64,000 bases of DNA from BA4 sp044376575 (GTDB lineage Bacteria; Bacteroidota; Bacteroidia; CAIKAF01): NCBI GenBank assembly GCA_044376575.1, contig JBILKR010000014.1, positions 6,145-70,144 of the forward strand, read 5' to 3'. Under the pieces are notes generated by a model. It saw only the letters and a program-made list of their open reading frames with translations, was not told the DNA's origin and ran no database searches. A program made the translations under genes and the position numbers. Below, in pieces: positions 8,569-18,290 of the stretch; position 1 is the first letter of the stretch; each line of letters starts with the position of its first letter.

Positions 8569-9781
8569 ATTCATTTTTAATGCTTTCAGCAATGATCCAC
8601 CCGCTCGACCATGCATGCTGAAAATTGAATCCACCGGTAATACCATCAACATTAAGTATTTCTCCGGCAAAGTATAGCCCCTTTACCAAACGACTTTCCA
8701 TTGTCGCCGGATTGATTTCATTCAGTTTAATTCCTCCACAGGTTACAAATTCTTCTTTGAATGTAGTTTTACCTTGAATATCATAACGGTCTGCTATCAG
8801 GGTTTGTATCAATTTATTTTGTTGAGATGCTGATAGATTGCCCCACTGAATGTCAGATGATATTTGAAGCGTATGTAAAAAGTACTCCCATAAACGCTTG
8901 GGTAATTCAAAAGGATTTTTACCTCCAATGAGTTGTTTCCCATTCTTTTGTCTAATCTCAGAAATATGTTTTTTTAATTCTTCTTCAGTCGGTTTTCCCA
9001 GCCAGTTAATAAAAATTGAAAATTGATATTCTACATCATGCAATTCCCGAGCTCCTTTAGCAGAAGCTTTTAATACGGCAGGGCCACTAAAACCCCAGTG
9101 AGTAATTAGTAGCGGACCGCTTTCCATAATTTTTGTTCCTCCGATTTTTACAACTACCTCAGGAACAGAAACACCCATTAAATTATGTATGGGATGGTTG
9201 GGAATATTAAATGTAAATAAGGAAGGAACAGGAACTTCAATACTATGTCCTAATTTTTCAATCCATCGGTATTGCTCTTTTTTAGGAAAGCCACCGGTAG
9301 CAATGATAACTTTATCTGCAGTAGTTTCTGTGTGATCATTAAATACAATAGTAAATTCTTTTTCATCTCTTGAAATTGAAATCACCCCTTTCTGATATAT
9401 AATATTTGCGTTGTTCTTTTTTATTTCACTCAGTAAACAATCAATGATGGTATGAGAATCATCGGATACAGGAAACATTCTCCCATCGTCTTCTTTTTTA
9501 ATTTTTATCCCTCTGTTTTCAAACCATTCAATGGTTTGTTTGGGTCCAAAACGGTGCAATGTTTTTTTTAATAGTGTTTTTCCCCTCGGATATTTATTTA
9601 ATAATTCATCAACTTCAAAACATGCATGCGTCACATTGCATCTTCCACCTCCGGATACTAAAACTTTTTGTAAGGGCTTATTACTTTTTTCGTAAATCGT
9701 TACATTTAGTGAAGGTGAAGAAGGCAAATTTGCCGCTATAAAGCAACCTGAAGCTCCTGCACCGATAATGGCTACTTTCAT
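8567..9781 (-). CDS. HI0933/BaiN-type flavoprotein
   Basis: FAD-dependent oxidoreductase of the HI0933-like family, 404 aa. The FAD-binding Rossmann motif GAGASGCF is at residues 7-14, GGGRCNVTH follows near 45-53, and the C-terminal FAD motif GITGGFNFQHAWSSG is intact. Family members are annotated as aminoacetone oxidase or BaiN; the substrate is unproven. The start codon overlaps the stop of the upstream membrane-protein gene by 4 nt (ATGA). Confidence 0.85.
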   Translation of the reverse strand: MKVAIIGAGASGCFIAANLPSSPSLNVTIYEKSNKPLQKVLVSGGGRCNVTHACFEVDELLNKYPRGKTLLKKTLHRFGPKQTIEWFENRGIKIKKEDDGRMFPVSDDSHTIIDCLLSEIKKNNANIIYQKGVISISRDEKEFTIVFNDHTETTADKVIIATGGFPKKEQYRWIEKLGHSIEVPVPSLFTFNIPNHPIHNLMGVSVPEVVVKIGGTKIMESGPLLITHWGFSGPAVLKASAKGARELHDVEYQFSIFINWLGKPTEEELKKHISEIRQKNGKQLIGGKNPFELPKRLWEYFLHTLQISSDIQWGNLSASQQNKLIQTLIADRYDIQGKTTFKEEFVTCGGIKLNEINPATMESRLVKGLYFAGEILNVDGITGGFNFQHAWSSGWIIAESIKNE

Positions 9782-10335
9782 GAAGGAAGCTGTATCGTTT
9801 TATTCATTAGTTTCACCAACGTTTCAGTTTCTTCTGCAGTTAAGTGCAATCCAAATCTATACTCTTCTTTTTTTTCTCCGAATGCAATACTTCCACCTGT
9901 AATTACCCAAAACGATTGATAATATGCAGAGTTTATGCCTTTATTATCCTCTACTTTACGAAATGGATTTTTAATTTTTGATGAAAAGTAAAGCTGTTTG
10001 CCCTGCTTTTCATGAACGTCTCGACGAATCATGAATTTGTTGTTATTGATATAAATCACTTCTGTTCCATATTTCCTGAAAAAGTAGGCATTGGCAATCT
10101 TGTATTCAAAATATCCCCAGAATACCATGTACACCATCACAAAAATTTTGATATCATCACTATTGCCGGGATAAAATAATTGGGTCAGCATGAGCATGCC
10201 TGCAATAGTCCATAAGATGGTCCACCACTTCAGCATGGTAATTTTTTTTACGTCTCTTGATGAAGATGCTTTGATATAAACGGTGAGGTCTTCACTTCCT
10301 TTTATTATTGCAATGCGTTCACTGATCTTCTCCAT
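9778..10335 (-). CDS. hypothetical membrane protein
   Basis: 185 aa. After a polar N-terminus come two hydrophobic segments (about residues 36-55 and 64-82), then a soluble domain with aromatic and basic residues (YINNNKFMIRRDVHEK, YQSFWVITGGSIAFGEKKEEYRF). No signal peptide and no family that I recognise. It overlaps the flavoprotein gene by 4 nt and begins 6 nt after the subtilase stop, so all three are probably one operon. Confidence 0.6.
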   Translation of the reverse strand: MEKISERIAIIKGSEDLTVYIKASSSRDVKKITMLKWWTILWTIAGMLMLTQLFYPGNSDDIKIFVMVYMVFWGYFEYKIANAYFFRKYGTEVIYINNNKFMIRRDVHEKQGKQLYFSSKIKNPFRKVEDNKGINSAYYQSFWVITGGSIAFGEKKEEYRFGLHLTAEETETLVKLMNKTIQLPS

Positions 10336-10340
10336 ACATT

Positions 10341-13034
10341 TTAATTTTTAATAATTCGATAGGTTTGCTTTAGTCCGTTTTGCTGTATGTTCAATACATA
10401 TATACCATTTGATAGTGTTTTCATATCGAGTACAATATTGGTTTCATCTGTTGACGTTTTATTTAATAAAATTCTGCCAGTCATGTCCATCAGTGTTAAT
10501 GTTGCCGTTGCAGATGATGTAAAGGTTATATTAATATCATCGCGGGTAGGATTGGGATGAATATGTACTATTGATGATTCATTATTTTCAAGTGATTGAT
10601 AACAGTTTACCATAGCTCCGGTTTCGTTGATTGCATAAGCTCTTCTGCTCAATGCCTGTGTTGTACCAATCGATCGAACACTAAACCAGCTTTCATTTAA
10701 TGGAAGCGTGGGTTGTATCCATTTTTCACTTTGTGTTGAAACAGTGATCGAATCCATATACATATTTCCTAGCTCATAAATAATATATTTTTCAGCATCG
10801 GGAACATCATCCCAATTAAGTTTAATGAGGTTATCGCATACACTATCTATAGAAAGATTTAAACAAACAGGCATGATGGAAAAATTTGTGTCAGAAATAT
10901 CAGCTGCAATTCCTCTTTCAATTTTTATTCGCATGTTCCCGTTAATCATATTGGGTACAACCCAGTCGTAATGTCTGGTTAAAGGAGAAATAGAATTGCT
11001 GATGAGTTGCCAGCTATTGCCCTGATCTGTTGAGTAAGAAAGAGAAAATAATTGAATACTGTCAGGCGATGCATCCCAACGAATACGTTCTGTTTCTCCC
11101 GGATTCCAGTTCTCGCCACCATGAGGGTAAGTTATATCTACATTTTCCTGAATAATAAAATAAACGATGCTGAACGATTGAAATCCGAAAGGCAGAGCAC
11201 TTCCACTCACCGTCATGATCCAGTTGCCTTCTACAGGATCATTGATTGTAATTTGTTCAATGTTATTGATGGTATCTGTTTCTCTTTGTGCTACGCTATT
11301 CAGTAAAACAGGATCGGGTGTATGGTCAAGCACCCATGGTGAATAAATTTGTGAAGAGGGATCAATTACTTTTACGTCCAGGTCATTTACCAGTGCTACA
11401 CTACTTAGAATTGAACCGGGTAAATCGTTCCAGTAGATCATTACTTTCACTTGTTTGGTATTTTCAGGAATTGGTAAGTGATAACTTTTGATTCCATTTT
11501 GTGCAATACTGTCCTGATGATAGGTTTGTTGAGAGAGTTGTTGATATGCATTTTTTATATTGATTCGTCCGAATCCAAATTTAAAATCGGGTGCAGGATT
11601 ACCGAGATCATCACAACCGTTTAACAAGATGGCTTTCATTAAATCAGAAGTAGGTAACGAATCACCATGTGCATCTTTATAGGCTTGATATAAAAGTGCC
11701 AGTGATCCTGCTACACCAGGGCAGGCATGTGATGTTCCTGATTTCATGACGTATGAATTCTCTTCCGGATTGTCAGTAGTTGATGTAATATTGGTTCCTG
11801 TAGCCACACATTCCGGTTTGATTCGTCCATCTTTTGCCGGACCTTTTGAACTGTTGGTCACCAACAAATCTTCTTTGATTACATTGCCAACAGCAATTAC
11901 ATTCTTCGCCTGTTTATGTCCGCCGGTAATATTACCCCAACTGTTTCCTGCGCCATATCCACAATTTGTATTTCCACTGTTTCCTCCGGAGAATACATGC
12001 ATGAGTGAAGGATGGTTCTGTATTTGCTGATCCATTAACTGTGCAAAAGAGGTGTAACCTGCATTGCATCCATCACTTTGTGAAGTGGAAGTGATAGTCA
12101 CATTTTCATTAATATATGCATCAGGAAAATCAAACAGCGCTAAACCACTTGATGGATCTGTGGTGTAAGTATGAACTTTTAAAAATGCACCAGGTGCAAC
12201 ACCTCGGTATCTTGGATCACGATTACCGGCTCCGATTAATGTTCCTGCTACGTGATTGGCATGGTCCACAAAAGCCGGAGATGGTGTGGCTTCCAACTGA
12301 TCATTTCTGCTTTTATAATCAATGTGCTGACCTATATCACCATCATCACTCATCATGATATGAATACCACTACCGTCTAGCTTTAATCCGTTATTCCAAT
12401 TTTCATACAATATATTGCTTCGGTGATTAGTAATGGCCTGATCATTTTCACTTTCGCCGTCCTCAGGTGCAGCATCGATATATTTCGTTTCATTCCAGCT
12501 TGAAATGATTTGAATGTTGGTTGGATTCAATAATATATCTATACCATGAATCTCAGGAATGTAGCTATAGATAAGGTTTTCGCTGATTCCTTTTTTCAGT
12601 TGATTTATCCAAACATCTTTATTTGCTGAAGGTGAAATATGAATCCAGCATCTTTTTTCTGCTGATACATATTGAAGTGAAGGATGAATTTTAAGATGAG
12701 GCTCAGGTAATATTAATCGGATAACATTTAAATCTAATAGCTGTTGTTTTGTTATGCTAACTGGGACGCCAGCATAATATGTAAACTTTGGAACGTATTC
12801 ATATAAATTTATTCCTGAAGATTTTATTTTTTCAAATGTTTTATCATCAGGTATTGAATTCCATTGCAAGAAAATATCAATCATTTCATTTGATGTTTTA
12901 TTTCTTACTTCATCCCATTTTTCAATGTCATTGGATAACAATGTTTCATTCTTGTGGAAAACAGGATGCTGTCCGGATAGATGAAGAATCATTCCGGTAA
13001 TCAATACACAAATGGTGAGTGACTTTTTAAACAT
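10341..13034 (-). CDS. S8 subtilisin-like serine protease with T9SS sorting domain
   Basis: Secreted protease, 897 aa. A signal peptide covers about residues 1-21 and a pro-region follows. The S8 domain has the triad D230 (HIMMSDDG), H258 (DHANHVAGTL) and S435 (KSGTSHACPGVAG). Beta-sandwich regions come next, one with the PHGGENWNPGETERIRWD motif. The last ~80 residues (IHPNPTRDDINI ... LSNGIYVLNI) form a type A T9SS sorting domain, predicting export through the type IX system and surface attachment or release. First gene of a three-gene minus-strand run. Confidence 0.92.
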   Translation of the reverse strand: MFKKSLTICVLITGMILHLSGQHPVFHKNETLLSNDIEKWDEVRNKTSNEMIDIFLQWNSIPDDKTFEKIKSSGINLYEYVPKFTYYAGVPVSITKQQLLDLNVIRLILPEPHLKIHPSLQYVSAEKRCWIHISPSANKDVWINQLKKGISENLIYSYIPEIHGIDILLNPTNIQIISSWNETKYIDAAPEDGESENDQAITNHRSNILYENWNNGLKLDGSGIHIMMSDDGDIGQHIDYKSRNDQLEATPSPAFVDHANHVAGTLIGAGNRDPRYRGVAPGAFLKVHTYTTDPSSGLALFDFPDAYINENVTITSTSQSDGCNAGYTSFAQLMDQQIQNHPSLMHVFSGGNSGNTNCGYGAGNSWGNITGGHKQAKNVIAVGNVIKEDLLVTNSSKGPAKDGRIKPECVATGTNITSTTDNPEENSYVMKSGTSHACPGVAGSLALLYQAYKDAHGDSLPTSDLMKAILLNGCDDLGNPAPDFKFGFGRINIKNAYQQLSQQTYHQDSIAQNGIKSYHLPIPENTKQVKVMIYWNDLPGSILSSVALVNDLDVKVIDPSSQIYSPWVLDHTPDPVLLNSVAQRETDTINNIEQITINDPVEGNWIMTVSGSALPFGFQSFSIVYFIIQENVDITYPHGGENWNPGETERIRWDASPDSIQLFSLSYSTDQGNSWQLISNSISPLTRHYDWVVPNMINGNMRIKIERGIAADISDTNFSIMPVCLNLSIDSVCDNLIKLNWDDVPDAEKYIIYELGNMYMDSITVSTQSEKWIQPTLPLNESWFSVRSIGTTQALSRRAYAINETGAMVNCYQSLENNESSIVHIHPNPTRDDINITFTSSATATLTLMDMTGRILLNKTSTDETNIVLDMKTLSNGIYVLNIQQNGLKQTYRIIKN

Positions 13035-13067
13035 GCGCTACTAAATTACAAAAAATACTTCGCGGCG

Positions 13068-13098
13068 ATTGAATTCTTCATTCACTCCCTTACCTTTG
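13068..13098 (+). promoter_or_regulatory. promoter of trmD, predicting a leaderless mRNA
   Basis: ATTG (13068-13071), 19 nt, TACCTTTG (13091-13098). The trmD ATG begins 6 nt after the final G. A start site about 4 nt downstream of the -7 element leaves a leader of 0-3 nt. Confidence 0.65.
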
Positions 13099-13103
13099 CA
13101 GGT

Positions 13104-13796
13104 ATGACACCATTGAAAATTGATATCATTACAGTGCTGCCTGAATTGTTGGAAAGTCCGCTTGGTCATTCTATTATTCAACGGGCAAAGGATAAGAAAC
13201 TGGTGGAGATCAATATAATTTCTTTAAGAGAGTTTGGTATTGGTCCATACAAGTCTGTTGATGATTATCCGTATGGTGGTGGTGGCGGAATGGTGATGCG
13301 TGTTGAACCATTGGCGGCGTGTATAGAGCAGTTGAAAAAAAATACTGTGTATGATGAAATTATTTATTTAACCCCGGATGGAAAAACATTGAACCAACCG
13401 ATGGTGAACGGATTAAGTTTGAAAAAAAGTTTATTGATGATTTGTGGTCATTACAAAGGGATTGATCAGCGTATTCGTGATAAATATGTAACGCTTGAAA
13501 TCAGCATTGGTGATTATGTGTTGAGTGGGGGAGAGCTAGCTGCATGTGTATTGTCAGATGCCATCATTCGTATTGTGCCCGGAGTAATCAGCGATGAAAT
13601 GTCGGCGCTGAGTGATAGTTTCCAGGACCATTTATTGGCTCCTCCTGTATATACAAGACCTGAAGAGTGGGAGGGTTTAAAAGTTCCTGATGTATTATTG
13701 AGCGGGCATGAAAAAAAAATTGCTGAATGGCGACTTGAACAATCTGTATTACGAACTAAAGAAAGACGTCCAGATTTGGATCAGGATAAAAACTAA
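13104..13796 (+). CDS. trmD: tRNA (guanine37-N1)-methyltransferase
   Basis: SPOUT-class methyltransferase that makes m1G37 in tRNAs and prevents frameshifting, 230 aa. Diagnostic segments are DIITVLPELLESPLGHSI, SVDDYPYGGGGGMVMRVEP, ICGHYKGIDQR and the knot region ISIGDYVLSGGELAA. Length is normal. It is not in the rpsP-rimM-trmD-rplS operon seen in many phyla; aroQ follows after 62 nt. Confidence 0.97.
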   Translation: MTPLKIDIITVLPELLESPLGHSIIQRAKDKKLVEINIISLREFGIGPYKSVDDYPYGGGGGMVMRVEPLAACIEQLKKNTVYDEIIYLTPDGKTLNQPMVNGLSLKKSLLMICGHYKGIDQRIRDKYVTLEISIGDYVLSGGELAACVLSDAIIRIVPGVISDEMSALSDSFQDHLLAPPVYTRPEEWEGLKVPDVLLSGHEKKIAEWRLEQSVLRTKERRPDLDQDKN

Positions 13797-13858
13797 ATGT
13801 ATATTTAATTTTTTGGGTGAAGAGTAAAAAGATTAATTAACTGATATTTCAAATATAA

Positions 13859-14284
13859 ATGAAAGTAATAATTATTAACGGTCCTAATTTGAATTTACTG
13901 GGAAAAAGAGAACCTGAGATTTATGGAGATCAGTCATTTGATGATTACTTTGAGGAATTGAAACAGTTTTTCACAAATATTGAATTGGATTATTTTCAAA
14001 GCAATGTTGAAGGTGAAATCATCAATAAAATACATGAAGTTTCTGCTAATGTAGATTATATTATTATTAATGGTGGCGGATACAGTCATACTTCCGTTGC
14101 TATAGCAGATGCGTTGAAAGGAATGCAGGCGCGTTTTATTGAAGTGCATATTTCAAATGTATATGCCAGAGAAACATTCAGACATCAGTTATTATTTGCT
14201 CCACATGCCATAGGTGTTATCACCGGTTTAGGATTGAGCGGATACAAATTAGCTTTAGAATATTTATTATCCGTTAAGAAGTAA
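13859..14284 (+). CDS. aroQ: type II 3-dehydroquinate dehydratase
   Basis: Third enzyme of the shikimate pathway, converting 3-dehydroquinate to 3-dehydroshikimate; a small dodecameric flavodoxin-like enzyme of 141 aa. It opens with IIINGPNLNLLGKREPEIYG, carries the catalytic Tyr of that segment, INGGGYSHTSVAI, EVHISN and a conserved Arg in ARETFRH. Its 3' end overlaps the convergent GT2 gene by 11 nt. Confidence 0.97.
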   Translation: MKVIIINGPNLNLLGKREPEIYGDQSFDDYFEELKQFFTNIELDYFQSNVEGEIINKIHEVSANVDYIIINGGGYSHTSVAIADALKGMQARFIEVHISNVYARETFRHQLLFAPHAIGVITGLGLSGYKLALEYLLSVKK

Positions 14285-15305
14285 ACCGATTCGGTAAATT
14301 ACTGAATGAACGAATTTTTTTTACAAAATACATCCATACTACACTTCCTTTATATATACAAGATACATGATGTTGTGTTATTTTTTTTCTCTTTTTGATT
14401 AGTGAGCCTAACATCATGTAAAAATTGATGTGTGCCCTAAACACAGACATAAAACTTTGCCAGCCCTTTGGTTGTTTTAAAAATGAAATTGCGGCTATAC
14501 CATCCAATATCATTCTAAAAAAAATTACAGGAATTAATATAGATCCTCTTACATTCTTTGTGAGTAATTGTAAGTTATTTCTGAAATTCAGATAAACTTT
14601 TTTAGGGCTTCCCATAGATAGTGTTCCTCCACCAACATGATATACTACGGAATCAGGATGGTAAAAAATTTGATAACCTCTATTCTTTATTCTCCAGCAT
14701 AAATCAATTTCTTCCATGTGTGCAAAAAAATCTTCATCAAGTCCGCCGCATTCATGATAAACACTTGAACGAATAAATAATGCAGCACCACTTGCCCAGA
14801 AAATTTCTTTTACATCGTTGTATTGTCCTTCATCTTTTTCATAAGAATTAAATAGTCTTCCCCTGCAAAATGGATAACCCCATTGATCGATAAATCCACC
14901 TGCAGCACCTGCATATTCAAATTCATCTTTATGAGCATATGATTTTATTTTAGGCTGACAGGCTGCAATTGATGGATTTTTTTCAAGAAGTTCAAGCATA
15001 GGATCTAGCCATCCTTCAGTAACTTCTACATCAGAGTTTAATAAAACATAGTATTCTGCCTTTATATGATTTAATGCACGGTTATAACCTCCGGTAAATC
15101 CGTAATTCTTATCAAGCTTGTGAATAAAGACAGTGGGAAATTCATTTTCAATCAAATCAACTGAACCATCTGTCGATGCATTGTCTGCAACCCATATTTG
15201 TGTATGTGTTGGACAGTATGACACAACGGAAGGAAGAAATTTATTTAGCCAATTTTTTCCATTCCAGTTTAAGATAACTACTGCAATTTTTGGATGTTGA
15301 TTCAT
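14274..15305 (-). CDS. family 2 glycosyltransferase
   Basis: Inverting GT-A fold sugar transferase, 343 aa. It has VVILNWNGKNWLNKFLPSV at the N-terminus, the nucleotide-binding WVADNASTDGS, the metal-binding region YYVLLNSDVEV and the acceptor motif MEEIDLCWRIKNRGY, with a hydrophobic stretch near residues 265-285. Probably acts on envelope or exopolysaccharide. A TATTTTTG element (minus strand, 15313-15320) lies 7 nt before the ATG. Confidence 0.88.
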   Translation of the reverse strand: MNQHPKIAVVILNWNGKNWLNKFLPSVVSYCPTHTQIWVADNASTDGSVDLIENEFPTVFIHKLDKNYGFTGGYNRALNHIKAEYYVLLNSDVEVTEGWLDPMLELLEKNPSIAACQPKIKSYAHKDEFEYAGAAGGFIDQWGYPFCRGRLFNSYEKDEGQYNDVKEIFWASGAALFIRSSVYHECGGLDEDFFAHMEEIDLCWRIKNRGYQIFYHPDSVVYHVGGGTLSMGSPKKVYLNFRNNLQLLTKNVRGSILIPVIFFRMILDGIAAISFLKQPKGWQSFMSVFRAHINFYMMLGSLIKKRKKITQHHVSCIYKGSVVWMYFVKKIRSFSNLPNRFTS

Positions 15306-15312
15306 TCTGGTT

Positions 15313-15320
15313 CAAAAATA
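15313..15320 (-). promoter_or_regulatory. -7 element directly upstream of the GT2 gene
   Basis: TATTTTTG read on the minus strand, 7 nt before the ATG at 15305. No -33 element at the expected place. If used, the mRNA would have a leader of only about 3-4 nt. Confidence 0.4.
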
Positions 15321-15344
15321 CCATTAATATTGAAAGGGAATGAC

Positions 15345-15376
15345 AAAAAAAAACCCCGACACTGTCGGGGTTTTTT
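15345..15376. terminator. bidirectional terminator between HU and GT2 genes
   Basis: CCCCGAC (15354-15360) and GTCGGGG (15364-15370) form a 7-bp stem with loop ACT, flanked by nine A on the left and six T on the right. Read on the minus strand it ends the HU transcript. Confidence 0.88.
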
Positions 15377-15394
15377 GTATCATTCTGTAATCAA

Positions 15395-15667
15395 TTACTT
15401 GATAACACCTGATAATTCAGCACCAGCTTTGAATTTAACCACTTTTTTAGCTGCGATTTTGATTTCTTTTCCAGTTTGTGGATTACGACCTGTACGAGCA
15501 GCTCTTTTAGTAACGCTCCAAGATCCGAAACCTACCAACGCAACGCGGTCACCTTTTTTCAAAGATTTGGTAGTAGCATTGATAAAGCTATCCAATGCTC
15601 TTTTTGCATCAGCTTTTGACAAACCTGAGTCAGCTGAAATTGCATCAATTAATTCTGCTTTGTTCAT
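15395..15667 (-). CDS. HU family DNA-binding protein
   Basis: Small nucleoid protein that bends and compacts DNA as a dimer, 90 aa. The sequence MNKAELIDAISADSGLSKAD and the arm region GFGSWSVTKRAARTGRNPQTG are standard HU/IHF features; the arm carries RNPQTGKEI before the C-terminal helix. It is a single-gene unit with its own promoter and terminator. A 126-codon open frame on the opposite strand is a shadow. Confidence 0.96.
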   Translation of the reverse strand: MNKAELIDAISADSGLSKADAKRALDSFINATTKSLKKGDRVALVGFGSWSVTKRAARTGRNPQTGKEIKIAAKKVVKFKAGAELSGVIK

Positions 15668-15709
15668 AATGTAAAAGTTTTAATTAGTTAAATAAATGTT
15701 TTACGATAA

Positions 15710-15739
15710 CAAATATATGTGCTTATATGATATAGCAAG
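15710..15739 (-). promoter_or_regulatory. promoter of the HU gene
   Basis: On the minus strand CTTG (15739-15736) is followed after 18 nt by TATATTTG (15717-15710), one base short of the usual N19 spacing. The start site would be near 15706, leaving about 38 nt of leader. The rest of the 200-nt gap up to fmt shows nothing else I can name. Confidence 0.55.
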
Positions 15740-15867
15740 CGGTTGAGATAATAAAATTGCTGTAATGTTAATAAAATTAGGGGTTTGTTAATTTCGACCT
15801 TTTGTAATCCTTGCTATCAGACGATATTAACATAAATGAACATGATAAATACTAAAAAACATAGTGT

Positions 15868-16866
15868 TTATGAGACTTTCACTTTCCAACCCCCTGTTAA
15901 TAACGAGAAACCTCTCAGAAATTCACTTATTGCAAGCTGTTTGCGTCCGGGAGCCTGTATTTGTTCAATAAATATGCGACCTTCAGGATGATGTATAGCC
16001 ATGTAGGATTTGCCATCACTCTCTATAATCCCAGTATTTTCAATGTTTTTAAAATATTCGGTTCTGCTTTTGTATATTTTTACTAGCATTTCAACGCCTT
16101 GATCATTTATAAGTACTGTAAATGCTGTAGGATAAGGACTGAGCCCCCTGATTTGGTCGTGTATTTGTTTCAAAGAAAGTGACCAGTCAAGCAAACAGTC
16201 TTCTTTAAAAATCTTTGGAGCAGAATTTAATATAACATTATCATTTTCAATTAATTGAGATTGTTCAGTTGAATAAATCGCATTTTTTTCGATCATTTCT
16301 ACTGTTTTTACTACCATTTCAGCCCCAATTGGCATCATTTGGTCATGCAACTCACCTGCCGTAATTTCATCATTTAATGGAATTTTTTGCTGAATTATCA
16401 CTTTCCCTGTATCAATTTCATGCTGTAGAAAAAATGTAGTGAGTCCTGTTTCTTTTTCTCCATTCATAATAGCACGATTAATTGGAGCGGCTCCCCTGTA
16501 TTGAGGAAGAAGGGATGCATGCAGATTAAATGTTCCATAAACAGGATAATTCCAGATGATTTCAGGAAGCATTCGAAATGCCACAACAATATTTAAATCA
16601 GGTTTTAATTGTTGATATTCATCAATAAATGAAGCATCTTTTAATTTTTCCGGTTGCAATATTTTTAATTGATGTTGCAGTGCATATGTTTTTACTGCTG
16701 AAAATTGAAGTTGCTGTCCTCGCCCTGCTGGTTTATCCGGTGCAGTAATTACCCCTACAATATTAAATCCTTTTTCAACCAGCAGTTGTAATGAAGCAAC
16801 TGCAAAGGTAGGCGTTCCCATAAATACAATTCGCAAAGGATGTTGATTACTTTCCATTGATTTCAA
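15868..16866 (-). CDS. fmt: methionyl-tRNA formyltransferase
   Basis: Formylates initiator Met-tRNA using 10-formyl-THF, 332 aa. It has FMGTPTFAVASLQLL, the formyl-THF-binding HASLLPQYRGAAPINRAI, and a C-terminal OB-like domain. The first ATG (16866) lies inside the end of the upstream FKBP gene; an alternative ATG three codons later (16857) is equally possible. It is the last gene of the nrnA-FKBP-FKBP-fmt run. Confidence 0.95.
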   Translation of the reverse strand: MKSMESNQHPLRIVFMGTPTFAVASLQLLVEKGFNIVGVITAPDKPAGRGQQLQFSAVKTYALQHQLKILQPEKLKDASFIDEYQQLKPDLNIVVAFRMLPEIIWNYPVYGTFNLHASLLPQYRGAAPINRAIMNGEKETGLTTFFLQHEIDTGKVIIQQKIPLNDEITAGELHDQMMPIGAEMVVKTVEMIEKNAIYSTEQSQLIENDNVILNSAPKIFKEDCLLDWSLSLKQIHDQIRGLSPYPTAFTVLINDQGVEMLVKIYKSRTEYFKNIENTGIIESDGKSYMAIHHPEGRIFIEQIQAPGRKQLAISEFLRGFSLLTGGWKVKVS

Positions 16867-17731
16867 TTAATTCAATACTGTAAACTAAATGAGCGTAAGG
16901 TGGCACAATACTTTCAATTCCCTCAGCGCCGAAACCTAAATAATAAGGAACAATAACTCTGTATTTTCCGCCAATCTGCATTTTCAATATGGCCTCTTCC
17001 ACACCTTGTGGTAAAATAAAACTTCCCATTTGATATCGCAAAGGTTCTGCATTGGTATATGTATTCGATAATTCTTCACCTTTTGTAGTCATTAATAAAA
17101 AATGCAGTGTTACAGAATCTTTTTGTGTTGGATACTTTCCTGTACCTTCTCTTTCAATAAAAAAATAAAAACCTGATCCTACCGGTTCTGAATTGATATT
17201 GTTCTGTTCGAGGTAAGCATGAAATTCACGTATCGCATAAGCTTCTTCTTTTATTTTGTTTTCATTTTGCCATGTTACATATTGTTCAGTATTCATGAGT
17301 TGTAATACTTTTACGTGGAGTTCTGTATATGTAGCTGACGATACTGAATCAGGTGAATATGATGAAAAAGACGGAATCGCATAAAATATATCTGATCTCA
17401 TTTTGATAACTGCACTGTCTCCAGCACTTAATAATCTCATCATCTTCATAAAATCACTACTATCTTTTTCTTTTGGCTGAAAAGGAATTTGAAGAAAAAA
17501 ACCTTCACTTAATTCATTTCGCATAATTAGTGAATCTGCATCTTTTTTAATTTCTACAAATGCGAGTAAAAACTGTCCTTCACCGGCAGCTATTCCTGTA
17601 TCAACCTCAGTAATAAATTTTATACCTGATTGTTCACTAACTTTTTCATATCCTTTCCATGTTCCGCTATTGCACGACATGATGAATACAAAAAGTATAA
17701 TTGAGAAAAAATATAAACTAAATTTCTTCAT
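16847..17731 (-). CDS. FKBP-type peptidyl-prolyl isomerase lipoprotein
   Basis: Exported lipoprotein, 294 aa, with signal peptide and lipobox ending at the Cys of FVFIMSCNSG (C20). A divergent region up to about residue 180 precedes an FKBP domain (SVTLHFLLMTTKGEELSNTY, LPQGVEEAILKMQIGGKYRVIVPYYLGFGAEG, PPYAHLVYSIELIEI). The N-terminal half may be a degenerate second FKBP domain. It overlaps the upstream FKBP gene by 1 nt (TAATG) and the fmt start by 20 nt. Confidence 0.85.
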   Translation of the reverse strand: MKKFSLYFFSIILFVFIMSCNSGTWKGYEKVSEQSGIKFITEVDTGIAAGEGQFLLAFVEIKKDADSLIMRNELSEGFFLQIPFQPKEKDSSDFMKMMRLLSAGDSAVIKMRSDIFYAIPSFSSYSPDSVSSATYTELHVKVLQLMNTEQYVTWQNENKIKEEAYAIREFHAYLEQNNINSEPVGSGFYFFIEREGTGKYPTQKDSVTLHFLLMTTKGEELSNTYTNAEPLRYQMGSFILPQGVEEAILKMQIGGKYRVIVPYYLGFGAEGIESIVPPYAHLVYSIELIEINGK

Positions 17732-18288
17732 TATTTTTTGTCTTGAATAACATCTAAAAGTTCGATTTGATAAACAACCGTTGATAGCGGTGGAATTTTA
17801 TCCATATCACCTGCAAGACCAAATGCGCGGTGTGATGGAATAATCACAATGGCTTTGTCACCTTTATGTAAAAATTTAATGGCCTCATGCATCCCGCTTT
17901 CAGCATTACTGTAATCCACCTTAAAATGATAAGGTTCATTTGGATTTGTTTTGTAACACTGCGTTCCATCCAAAAGCTGAATGTTGAAATAGATCACCAC
18001 AATATCACCACTCTGTGCCTGAATTCCATCACCTTTTTCATAAATCATATACTCTACACCGGTTCCGGTTTTCTCCATTTTCCAGTTCCTTCTTTTGATG
18101 TAGGCATCAATGGCACGTTGTTCATCTTCATTAATTTTTTTATTTCTTTCAATGAGTGGTTCTTTCAAATCATTGATGGAAATTTCATTTTCAGGTTGTT
18201 GTACCGGCTTATTTTGTTGACATGATACAACAATACAACTGATGAAACTAAAGGACAATATTTTTATGTATGAAAATGTAAACATCAT
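17731..18288 (-). CDS. FKBP-type peptidyl-prolyl isomerase lipoprotein, GldI-like
   Basis: Exported lipoprotein of 185 aa, lipobox Cys in CIVVSCQQNK. A charged linker is followed by one FKBP domain (GDIVVIYFNIQLLDGTQCYKT, GMHEAIKFLHKGDKAIVIIPSHRAFGLAGD, IPPLSTVVYQIELLDV). Size, lipoprotein nature and position after nrnA match the gliding-associated isomerase GldI of Flavobacteriia. No other gliding gene is in the window, so a folding role in the periplasm or at the outer membrane is as far as I can go. Confidence 0.8.
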   Translation of the reverse strand: MMFTFSYIKILSFSFISCIVVSCQQNKPVQQPENEISINDLKEPLIERNKKINEDEQRAIDAYIKRRNWKMEKTGTGVEYMIYEKGDGIQAQSGDIVVIYFNIQLLDGTQCYKTNPNEPYHFKVDYSNAESGMHEAIKFLHKGDKAIVIIPSHRAFGLAGDMDKIPPLSTVVYQIELLDVIQDKK

Positions 18289-18290
18289 TT

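Noticed and set aside
11746..12030. plus-strand open frames inside the subtilase gene
   Set aside because: Antisense shadows of a well-conserved S8 protease domain, with no start context or similarity.
15294..15674. 126-codon open frame opposite the HU gene
   Set aside because: It is the antisense of HU and the adjoining terminator. HU is unmistakable, and the frame has no family resemblance.
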